A stretch of 17,503 nucleotides of DNA. It comes from CAZHRC01 sp964533865. GTDB taxonomy: Bacteria > Bacillota > Clostridia > Tissierellales > Peptoniphilaceae. The first letter of the stretch is position 1. Every line of letters begins with the position of its first letter. The DNA is taken from NCBI GenBank assembly GCA_964533865.1, contig CAZHRC010000028.1, positions 1-17,503 on the forward strand. The letters run 5' to 3'. Below the pieces are notes generated by a model. That model saw nothing but the letters and a program-made list of their open reading frames with translations. It was not told where the DNA came from and searched no databases. Below are positions 1-5,979 of the stretch, one piece after another. A program made the translations under genes and the position numbers.

Positions 1-9
1 TGACATATC

Positions 10-528
10 TTGTGCAACATGTTGTGGACTTGGTCCTTTCACCCTGCTCACGTCGGCTTAGGCACCCAACCCTCTCAGCGCCAATTCGAAAGCATGATCT
101 ACGACACCTTGATCCATCGCAAAAGCGACTACCTCTTCGTCGAAGGGGAAAGTCATAAAATCGGAAACGTCTACATCCCCCACTACCTCTACGCTAAAAT
201 GGCTGAGGCCAACCGCTTCACCATCACCTCTCCCCTTACCCATCGCATCCGCCGCATCCACGACGAATACGTGACCGGAAACGACGAAGACATTCTCAAA
301 GGTTTAAACGCCCTCAAACACTACGTAAGCCCTGAAAAACTCGATCACATGATCTCACTCGTCCAAAGCGGCGACTACGATCAGGTGATCGAAAATTTAA
401 TGGTGCGCTACTACGACCCCAAGTACGCCTTTAAACATCGAAACCCTCTGGCCACCTTTGACAATGTGAACTCAAAGGCGACGGCAGAGCATTTGATAAA
501 ATGGCTTGATGACCATTTTAAATTGTAG
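10..528 (+). CDS. mnmH: tRNA 2-selenouridine synthase (MnmH/SelU), C-terminal part, probably frameshifted at the left end
   Basis: MnmH replaces the sulfur of 2-thiouridine at the wobble position of Lys, Glu and Gln tRNAs with selenium, using selenophosphate. The visible part matches the family's C-terminal P-loop half: GLGTQPSQRQFE near the left end corresponds to the segment after the HRGS motif, FVEGESHKIG is the family's VxEDESRxIG motif, and the end has RIHDEYV and YYDPKYAF (family EYYDPMY). The rhodanese domain and Walker A region lie outside the window. The reading frame has a TGA at 1-3, yet family-like residues continue leftward in another frame: 3-35 reads TYLVQHVVDLV, resembling the VxDLExLA motif that precedes HRGS. 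The HRGS motif itself is not recognisable. So the TTG at 10 is only where the open frame begins, not a real start; a frameshift around 33-50, real or a sequencing error, is likely. The gene ends with TAG two bases from the convergent stop of its neighbour. Confidence 0.8.
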   Translation: MCNMLWTWSFHPAHVGLGTQPSQRQFESMIYDTLIHRKSDYLFVEGESHKIGNVYIPHYLYAKMAEANRFTITSPLTHRIRRIHDEYVTGNDEDILKGLNALKHYVSPEKLDHMISLVQSGDYDQVIENLMVRYYDPKYAFKHRNPLATFDNVNSKATAEHLIKWLDDHFKL

Positions 529-530
529 TC

Positions 531-956
531 TTAGTTCAGCGGTTTCGATTCGCTCCCATCAGGAGATGTCAATGAAATACCTGTTATCCCGTTTGCGTTG
601 AGATGATCCTTTATATTTTGCTCGCGCAGCGCTTGAAAGCCAGCGTTTAGCCTGTCATATGCTAGGAGTTTTTCTTTTAAACCGGGAATGACCTTTCCCG
701 ATATCGGATAAACGCAGATCGCATCTAATGCGTGCAGTGCCTTTGGTGTATTTCCATCGTCATAGGAGTCAAACCTTAGGGTGCCATCAGCAAGTTTCGT
801 AAAGTTGTATGCCGCCATTCCCCAACTTCCGCTACTAGGTGCGATCTCTTTTCCTCTTAGCAAGAAAGATTCATCCGATACATTAGCAAACACTTTGACC
901 CGATCCTCCTCTTCAATGACAGCCACTACTTCAATCGCGGAGATATAGCTTCCCAT
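531..956 (-). CDS. Hypothetical protein, last gene of the BlaI/BlaR1 locus
   Basis: I do not recognise the family. The product is 141 residues with no signal peptide or membrane segment. The first half looks beta-rich (YISAIEVVAVIEEEDRVKVFA at residues 4-24), and residues 97-125 look helical. The ATG at 956 has a GGAGG about 10 bases upstream, slightly long spacing. It begins 21 bases after the stop of the broken blaR1 and shares its strand, so it is probably the last gene of the blaI-blaR1 transcript. No terminator is visible between it and the convergent mnmH end. An accessory or target role in the BlaI response is inference from position only. Confidence 0.6.
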   Translation of the reverse strand: MGSYISAIEVVAVIEEEDRVKVFANVSDESFLLRGKEIAPSSGSWGMAAYNFTKLADGTLRFDSYDDGNTPKALHALDAICVYPISGKVIPGLKEKLLAYDRLNAGFQALREQNIKDHLNANGITGISLTSPDGSESKPLN

Positions 957-977
957 GTAGTCGAGCCTCCGATTGTC

Positions 978-1973
978 TCAAGCTACCGAGACCTCGTACA
1001 TCTGCCTAAGTCTATCGTCATCGCCTGTGTACACAAAATCGGGGAGCTTTTCATAAAATGCCCACGACTGCTTCGTCGGATCGTGTAATCCCTCGATATA
1101 GCGGTATTGCGTTTCTGACATCCGCCGTGTCACACCGCTATCCGCTTTTTGAAGGTAATAACCCCCTTCATAACCAAAACAAAAATAGCGCCCATCTCGA
1201 TAGTCGTAAATATAGTAAGTCGACTGTTGATCACCGCGCACGTTCAAATCGACAATTTCTCCCGAAAATCCATCGTACAATGCGTTACGCAAACCGGATG
1301 CTACCTCACTCGTTCTGTCGATGAAATACAATGGTCTATGATTTTCTTTCACCTGATAGAGTCGAATACTTCCACCCCGATCCAAACGCCAGATCCCATT
1401 TCCCGAATCGATCACTTTGTCACCATATCTATCGTAAATGCGAAAACCTTGTAACGCTCGGTTTACTTCAAAATCCGATGTGGGCATCGCTTCGTTTCCT
1501 GTGACGGTTTCAACCTCTCCTAAAGGGGTCAACGAAGAGAGATCCTCTTGTGCATCAATCGATGCCAATTCATAAATCTCGCCATCTATCCGCAACATCG
1601 GAGCCAATTCATTTCCGGCACCTCCATGACTTAAAACCCCATGGCGCCCACTCTCCTGTATTTCCTGGTAAAGTGCTTGAAACCCTTTAAAGTCATCACT
1701 TCTTTTCCATAAATCGCCAAATGTCTTCTCTTCTTCCCCTCTCGAAAACTCAGCGTAGGTCGATCCATCAAGAGAAAATGTCACGTTATCCAAGTTTTGA
1801 ATCAACGCAAATAGCACATCCGCATTCTTTGAAAAGACCTCTTCCTCTACCTTTCCGTTCTTTTCGGAACGATAGGCGATCTCTATACGATAGGGTATAT
1901 TTTCTGTTTGAAGCGCCATTTCTCGATAAGCCGTATTGCTTGGCACTTTCAGCTCAGTTACGATATTCCCCAC
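978..1973 (-). CDS. C-terminal sensor-tail fragment of the broken blaR1 (DUF4825-like start)
   Basis: This fragment lies in the same frame as the M56 fragment and starts with the codon directly after its TAG. The apparent GTG start is the Val of VGNIV, a conserved DUF4825 position, and has no ribosome binding site. Residues 1 to about 75 resemble DUF4825 (family pattern: VGNxxxxL, then FELQT...PY, here MALQTENIPY). Residues 128-200 resemble the extracytoplasmic tail found in other clostridial BlaR1 proteins (RIDGEIYEL, then MPTSDFEVN). The last 120 residues, rich in Tyr and Gly (YFCFGYEGGYYLQ), I do not recognise. It is probably not translated on its own unless the TAG is read through. Confidence 0.5.
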   Translation of the reverse strand: MGNIVTELKVPSNTAYREMALQTENIPYRIEIAYRSEKNGKVEEEVFSKNADVLFALIQNLDNVTFSLDGSTYAEFSRGEEEKTFGDLWKRSDDFKGFQALYQEIQESGRHGVLSHGGAGNELAPMLRIDGEIYELASIDAQEDLSSLTPLGEVETVTGNEAMPTSDFEVNRALQGFRIYDRYGDKVIDSGNGIWRLDRGGSIRLYQVKENHRPLYFIDRTSEVASGLRNALYDGFSGEIVDLNVRGDQQSTYYIYDYRDGRYFCFGYEGGYYLQKADSGVTRRMSETQYRYIEGLHDPTKQSWAFYEKLPDFVYTGDDDRLRQMYEVSVA

Positions 1974-2858
1974 CTACGATACATCGCCTACGTATGCCGT
2001 CCGCCACTTATAAACCTCTTCTAGCCATTTGGAGTCAGCGTTTTCTCCTGTTGTCGCCTTTTTGGGATCGCTTCCTAACGTCACCACACTACATCCCACA
2101 GCGAGAACGCAAAGAACGATCATCCATAAGCCCGGCTTTTTGTAATTCAAAACGTTTTTGATCCGCCCTTTCACTTCCCCTTCACCAAAGGCCAGAGGCG
2201 TCGCCATCATCATAAATGGCTTCGTCGCCAAGGCGAGCATGGAGTTACAGTAGTCTTTTTTGACTTGGAAACCCAATTTTTTGAGCACTGCTTCGTCACA
2301 AGACATCTCCATATCTTTTGTCATCAGTGCAAAAGATAACCAAACCAAGGGATTGAACCAGTGGAGGCAGAGGGTGAAATTAGCAAAGAGTTTGATGATG
2401 TGGTCACCTCTACCCAGATGGGTGCGCTCGTGTTCAAGGATGTAGATTTCTTCGTCTCCTGTGAGGTGATAGGGCAAATAGATTTTGGGTCGAATCACCC
2501 CTAGGATAAAAGGCGAGGTCAGTTTCTTAGAACGGTAGATGTTTTCGCCGTCCCAAACTGCATCCTCCAATTGTCTTTTGAGTTTCACTATGGAAACCAC
2601 GCTATACCCGATAAGGATCAGGATCCCTACGACCCAAAGGACTTGACTAGCGGTCATGGCGATCTGCATGGGGTTGACGCTCGCCGCTGAGGTGGCGGGT
2701 GGCAAAGCGGTGTTTACCACGCGATCCACCAATTGTATCCCACTTTGTATTGTGGGGGTTGGTTCATAAACGATGGCGGGTGAGATTGGCACCCCCTCTT
2801 TGGGGAGCAAGCTTACAACGCTTTCCCAACTAATGGGGCACACCAATCGAAAGCCCAC
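1974..2858 (-). CDS. M56 peptidase fragment of the broken blaR1
   Basis: This is the open part between the two blaR1 lesions, 294 codons. It contains the zinc site HERTH (residues 143-147) followed by GRGDHIIK, and EMSCDEAVL (184-192), which carries the acidic ligand region of M56 peptidases. Membrane segments lie at about 72-91 and 244-259, and there is an RPKIYLPY strand before the zinc helix. All key catalytic residues are kept, so the lesions look recent. The apparent GTG start at 2858 has no ribosome binding site and is simply a Val inside the family sequence (VGFRLVCP), so this is unlikely to be an independently translated gene. Without the N-terminal helices and the sensor tail, function is doubtful. 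Confidence 0.6.
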   Translation of the reverse strand: MGFRLVCPISWESVVSLLPKEGVPISPAIVYEPTPTIQSGIQLVDRVVNTALPPATSAASVNPMQIAMTASQVLWVVGILILIGYSVVSIVKLKRQLEDAVWDGENIYRSKKLTSPFILGVIRPKIYLPYHLTGDEEIYILEHERTHLGRGDHIIKLFANFTLCLHWFNPLVWLSFALMTKDMEMSCDEAVLKKLGFQVKKDYCNSMLALATKPFMMMATPLAFGEGEVKGRIKNVLNYKKPGLWMIVLCVLAVGCSVVTLGSDPKKATTGENADSKWLEEVYKWRTAYVGDVS

Positions 2859-2978
2859 TACCGCCCAAAGGACGTAGGCGTAGATTTTGGCGCTTTGTAG
2901 AGCAGTAACCGTATCGCTAATACGATCGCGATGACGTAGGATGCGGTCAGGCTCATGTCGAGTACGGTTGTAAAGAGT

Positions 2979-3350
2979 TTAGTCATGGCGATCCTCCACG
3001 TGTTGGTCGATCATGGCTTTTAGCTCCGCCGCTTGGGCAGCGTCCAGTTTTTTTCCGCCGATGAAGGAGGCGAGAAATTTTGGCAATGAACCTTCAAAAG
3101 CCTCGTCCACAAACTGTTGGCTTTTCGCCGAGTCGAAATCCTCTCGGCTAATCAGCGAGGTGACGGTGGCATTTTTGTTTTGGAAGATACCCCGATTGCA
3201 CAAGCGTTTCAACACGGTGTAAGATGTGGTACTCTTCCAATTGAGCTCCTTCTCCGCTCGCTTGTTCAACTCCCCTGATCGAATGGGTTCGTTGTCCCAG
3301 ATAATATCCGCAAAGACCGCTTCGGCTTCCGCTAGTTTGAGTATTGTCAT
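2979..3350 (-). CDS. blaI: BlaI/MecI/CopY-family transcriptional repressor
   Basis: This is a 123-residue winged-helix repressor that normally binds TACA...TGTA-type dyads as a dimer and is inactivated by cleavage when BlaR1 signals. The fold is clear: LAEAEAVFADIIW (helix 1), the recognition helix with SGELNKRA and NWKSTTSYTVLKRLCNRGI at 38-56, the wing with ATVTSLISREDF, and a C-terminal dimerisation helix. The ATG at 3350 is chosen over an ATG 14 codons upstream because a near-perfect AAAGGAGGTGA sits just in front of it (3355-3365), and because family members begin with this short N-terminus. Its last codons overlap the blaR1 start. Nothing looks damaged, so the repressor should be functional even if its sensor is not. 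Confidence 0.92.
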   Translation of the reverse strand: MTILKLAEAEAVFADIIWDNEPIRSGELNKRAEKELNWKSTTSYTVLKRLCNRGIFQNKNATVTSLISREDFDSAKSQQFVDEAFEGSLPKFLASFIGGKKLDAAQAAELKAMIDQHVEDRHD

Positions 3351-3354
3351 TGGG

Positions 3355-3365
3355 TCACCTCCTTT
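3355..3365 (-). promoter_or_regulatory. Ribosome binding site that fixes the blaI start
   Basis: On the minus strand this reads AAAGGAGGTGA, almost the full anti-16S complement, ending four bases before the ATG at 3350. It rules out the upstream in-frame ATG at 3392, which would place this site inside the coding region. Confidence 0.85.
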
Positions 3366-3444
3366 ATTAAACATTTGTTTTTTGCGATACAACGTCCTCG
3401 ATTGCCGCTATCCTCATCTATGGAAAGCTTATCCGTTTGATCCC

Positions 3445-4206
3445 TCAGTTACCAAGAGGCTTCAGAAAGCACTCTAACATCATTCTGCCTCTCTGCAAGA
3501 TGAAATCCGTCTCCTCTTGCCTAGTCTGTAGGGTCTTCTCAATTTCACTTTGTTCGACATGGTAACTCAACCGATCAAATTCCGCTTTCTTCTCTTTTAC
3601 CTGCTCTGCAGAAATCACCTCTCGCACATTGGGATCGATGCCTTTACTGCTCAGGTCGAGGGCATCTTGAATCTTTTCTTTTTTGACTTCAAAGCGATAT
3701 TCTCTCGGTATGAACTCGTCATTCCAAGGGCTAGAAGACAGCGCTTTCACGACTTTCCAGTTCTCCCCTACTTTTTTCAACTCAACGGTGTAATCCAGTT
3801 GATGACCCGTCTCATGGTTGACACCATCGTCGTTTTCAACGGTCATTGCCCAGCGTTTATACTCAGCAAAGGCTTTGTCTCCCTCTATTTCCAATACGGT
3901 ATAGGTGTACTCCGATTCTAACAGTTTAATCACCTGAATCCCCAGCGCTTTGAAGCGCTCGGTAATATTGTGATTTCTCGTTTCTAAAAACTTCATAAAA
4001 TCAGTGGCGTCCGTATCGACAAATTCGTAATTCTCATCCATCTGAAAGGTACCCTCATCAAAGCTGTGGTGGGTAAACCCCTCAATCACCGATTTAAGCG
4101 TTGATTCTTCCGCGTTCTCAGCCATTACCTTGGAAAAGGGTAGGATCACTAGCAATAAGCTCAGTGTTAACACTCGTAATGTCATAGCTCTAATGTTATT
4201 TTTCAT
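3445..4206 (-). CDS. Secreted protein of unknown function, first gene of the BlaI-linked operon
   Basis: The product is 253 residues. It has a standard signal peptide: basic start (MKNNIRAMTLR), hydrophobic core LTLSLLLVILPF, and probable cleavage after KVMA at residue 29. There is no lipobox Cys. Residues 100-165 (LEIEGDKAFAEYKRWAMTV, then TVELKKVGENWKVVKAL) look like an NTF2-like beta region of the kind found in front of Amidase_6 domains, with SPWNDEF as in those proteins, but no amidase domain follows. Residues 180-245 are charged and probably helical or coiled. The ribosome binding site is weak (GAAGAG). The gene precedes blaI by about 94 bases and follows a promoter carrying BlaI-like dyads, so it is probably a BlaI-controlled envelope protein. 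Molecular function is unknown. Confidence 0.7.
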   Translation of the reverse strand: MKNNIRAMTLRVLTLSLLLVILPFSKVMAENAEESTLKSVIEGFTHHSFDEGTFQMDENYEFVDTDATDFMKFLETRNHNITERFKALGIQVIKLLESEYTYTVLEIEGDKAFAEYKRWAMTVENDDGVNHETGHQLDYTVELKKVGENWKVVKALSSSPWNDEFIPREYRFEVKKEKIQDALDLSSKGIDPNVREVISAEQVKEKKAEFDRLSYHVEQSEIEKTLQTRQEETDFILQRGRMMLECFLKPLGN

Positions 4207-4281
4207 CGCTCTTCTCTCTTCTTAAATTAAACCATTGGTCACCGTTTTAGTTACGATGTGCGATCACTCTTCGACACTTAT

Positions 4282-4299
4282 TGTAGCGCGCGCTCTACA
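4282..4299. repeat. 18-bp near-palindrome, TGTAGCGCGCGCTCTACA
   Basis: Eight of nine base pairs match across the centre. The right arm CTACA is shared with the adjacent operator-like dyad at 4295-4307. It lies in the predicted 5' leader of the 3445-4206 gene, so it could be a further repressor site with a wide spacer or a leader hairpin. Confidence 0.5.
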
Positions 4300-4307
4300 G
4301 TTTGTAG
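4295..4307 (-). promoter_or_regulatory. BlaI-operator-like dyad (CTACAAACTGTAG)
   Basis: The minus strand reads CTACA-AAC-TGTAG, with perfect 5-bp arms. BlaI/MecI/CopY operators share TACA...TGTA arms, usually with a two-base centre; here the centre is three bases. It lies just downstream of the predicted start of transcription, a good place for a repressor. Binding by the neighbouring BlaI is inferred. Confidence 0.55.
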
Positions 4308-4317
4308 TGTTGTCTTT

Positions 4318-4346
4318 AGTCTATAGCTTGTAGAGTGGGTTGTCAA
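4318..4346 (-). promoter_or_regulatory. Predicted sigma-A promoter for the 3445-4206 / blaI / blaR1 operon
   Basis: On the minus strand a perfect -35 TTGACA lies at 4346-4341. It is followed by TATAGA (15-base spacer, 4325-4320) or TAGACT (17-base spacer, 4323-4318) as -10. The -10 choice is uncertain. The two dyads listed separately overlap and follow it, the classic layout of a repressible promoter. Confidence 0.6.
4321..4333 (-). promoter_or_regulatory. Second operator-like dyad overlapping the -10 region (CTACAAGCTATAG)
   Basis: This matches the dyad at 4295-4307 in 11 of 13 positions, in the same orientation and 26 bp away. One arm is imperfect (TATAG instead of TGTAG). It sits in the spacer and -10 element of the predicted promoter, so occupancy would block RNA polymerase. 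Confidence 0.5.
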
Positions 4347-4380
4347 GAGTTTTCTTCCCTTGCGTAATCTATCAAAGAAA

Positions 4381-4409
4381 ATGAAAAACCCGCTAAATCA
4401 GCGGGTTTA
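4381..4409 (-). terminator. Intrinsic terminator of the murJ-glpK-murJ unit
   Basis: AAACCCGCT at 4386-4394 pairs perfectly with AGCGGGTTT at 4400-4408 around a 5-base loop. On the minus strand the stem ends in a run of five T. It begins about 16 bases past the stop of the gene ending at 4425 and separates it from the BlaI operon promoter. Confidence 0.85.
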
Positions 4410-4424
4410 GTCGTTTTATAAAAG

Positions 4425-5954
4425 TTAGCGTTTGGCTCTCTTTTTCATTTTCCAATAAAATTCGTTGATCAGTTTTTTCATTTCATCCACTTGGAGAAGG
4501 ACGACTAGGATCAGATAGACGATGGCACCGACAGAAATTGCCACGATGAGACCCAGAAGGTTAGAGATCCCTCCGATGAGCCCGTAGATCTTGAAAGCGA
4601 CTAAGCCCATGATAAGAGCCGCCGCCGACAGTTTGACCATATCGATGAGGGTCTTTGTCAGTCGTAGGGCGCCAAAATCCCTTTGAAACGCGAGAATCAT
4701 GACGGCAGCGCCAATGAGCGAGGCGATGGAGGTGGCGACTGCCAAGCCGTTGATGCCCATGTACCTCGAAAGGACAATATTTAGGATGATGTCGATGACG
4801 GTCATCCCCAAGGTGATGATGACGGGAGTCAATGTGTTTTTTTGAGCGTAATACCCTCGAGTCGCCACATCTCGGATTCCTGCACCGATGAGAAAGGGCG
4901 CGTAATAAAACAGAGCTTCACTCGTCATCCTTATGGATTCCGCACCAAATTTGCCTCGTCCAAAGACGAAGTCAATGATAGGCGTGGAAAGCGCCATCAT
5001 CCCAAAAACCGCTGGAATCACCAATAAGCTAATGGTCGTCATGGATTGGGTCATGGTTTTCTTTACCATGGGCAGATTGTCCTCTGCGCCGAATCTACTC
5101 ATGATCGGATAGCTTGAGGTAGTCACCGAGACGATGACGACGCCGTTTACCAAAGCGAGCAGTCGGTTGGCGTAGTCCAATGAGGACAATCCCCCGACGA
5201 CGATGGAAGAAGCGAGGTTTTTGTCGATGATCATGGCGATATCCCCTGCTGCCACGCTGATGATGATGGGAATGGATATGGTGAGCAGTTGCTTGACGTA
5301 AGGATCTTTAAAGTCGATATTCAACGCGAAGCGAAAACCCACTTTTTTAAGGGCCGGAAAGAAAAAGACGTATTGGAGGACGTTTCCTAGCAGCGCGCCA
5401 ACCGGCAATAAGTAGACGTTGATTTTTGCACTGAGCACCGTACAGGTGATGATGATGGCGTTCATGACAAAAGCCGGTGTCGCTGGTGTGACAAAGTCGT
5501 TGTTGATGTTGAGATAACCTCGAAACACCGCCGAAAACCCTATGGCGTATAGGCTGAGCATCATAATACGAGTGAACTCGACCGCGTAAACCATGGTGTC
5601 CGCATTGGCTTTAAACCCACCCGCAAACATCAGCACAAGTTTGTCGGTGAAAATGTAGCCCAAGATAATAAACACGGTACCTAGGATAATCAAAATGCCG
5701 TGGAGATTATTGGTAAAAGTATTTGCCCGTTTTATCCCCTCTTCTTCTTTGATCTGATTGTAAATAGGGATGAAGCTGGTGATGATCCCTGTAGTGATAA
5801 ATCCAAATACGACGGTGGGTATGGTGTTGGCGATAACGTAAATATCTTTTAAGAAAGAGGTGCCGTAAAAGTAACCAAGGGCGATTTCCCTTAAAAATCC
5901 CACCACTTTAGAACCGATCGTGATGATCATCAACATAAACGCAACGGATCTCAT
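4425..5954 (-). CDS. murJ: MurJ/MviN-family lipid flippase, second paralogue
   Basis: This 509-residue polytopic protein belongs to the MOP superfamily; MurJ moves undecaprenyl-linked peptidoglycan precursor (lipid II) across the membrane. It aligns from the first residue with the family: GSKVVGFLREIALGYFYG, Arg22 and Asp37 at the positions of the E. coli cavity residues R24 and D39, DKNLASSI and LDYANRLL near 245-265, and the FGRGKFG loop near 335. Around 14 hydrophobic segments are present, with a basic tail KMKKRAKR. The position of E. coli R18 is Lys here. An AGGAGGTGA precedes the ATG, and the gene starts 25 bases after the glpK stop. It is a clear paralogue of the protein at 7483-9000. 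Whether both carry lipid II or one serves another lipid-linked polymer cannot be told from sequence. Confidence 0.9.
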   Translation of the reverse strand: MRSVAFMLMIITIGSKVVGFLREIALGYFYGTSFLKDIYVIANTIPTVVFGFITTGIITSFIPIYNQIKEEEGIKRANTFTNNLHGILIILGTVFIILGYIFTDKLVLMFAGGFKANADTMVYAVEFTRIMMLSLYAIGFSAVFRGYLNINNDFVTPATPAFVMNAIIITCTVLSAKINVYLLPVGALLGNVLQYVFFFPALKKVGFRFALNIDFKDPYVKQLLTISIPIIISVAAGDIAMIIDKNLASSIVVGGLSSLDYANRLLALVNGVVIVSVTTSSYPIMSRFGAEDNLPMVKKTMTQSMTTISLLVIPAVFGMMALSTPIIDFVFGRGKFGAESIRMTSEALFYYAPFLIGAGIRDVATRGYYAQKNTLTPVIITLGMTVIDIILNIVLSRYMGINGLAVATSIASLIGAAVMILAFQRDFGALRLTKTLIDMVKLSAAALIMGLVAFKIYGLIGGISNLLGLIVAISVGAIVYLILVVLLQVDEMKKLINEFYWKMKKRAKR

Positions 5955-5979
5955 CGCGTCACCTCCTGTACTGTATGGA

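Larger units (their letters stand above)
978..2986 (-). pseudogene. blaR1: blaR1-type M56 sensor metallopeptidase, interrupted by a frameshift and an in-frame TAG
   Basis: BlaR1/MecR1 proteins are membrane-bound M56 zinc peptidases that sense cell-wall damage or beta-lactams and trigger cleavage of the BlaI repressor. The start is the ATG at 2986-2984, which overlaps the blaI stop by 8 bases (ATGACTAA), implying translational coupling. The first frame gives MTKLFTTVLDMSLTASYVIA and then LLLYKAPK, a typical BlaR1 first membrane helix, and soon hits a stop. Adding one A to the run at 2885-2888 continues it as IYAYVLWAVVGFRLVCP, exactly the family sequence. The second frame holds the peptidase and ends at TAG 1974-1976 inside a DUF4825-like motif (YVGDVS-stop-VGNIV; homologues have a sense codon there). 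The same frame continues to 978. With both lesions repaired the protein would be about 669 residues. Either lesion could be a base-calling error, but a substitution to TAG is harder to explain that way than the homopolymer change. Confidence 0.85.

Noticed and set aside
1974..1976. Pyrrolysine or amber readthrough in blaR1
   Set aside because: TAG is the normal stop of at least seven other genes in the window, and no structural signal for recoding is evident.
3366..3444. Separate promoter or operator for blaI
   Set aside because: TTGTAT and TTAATA are loosely spaced and too close to the ribosome binding site, and no CTACA/TGTAG dyad is present.
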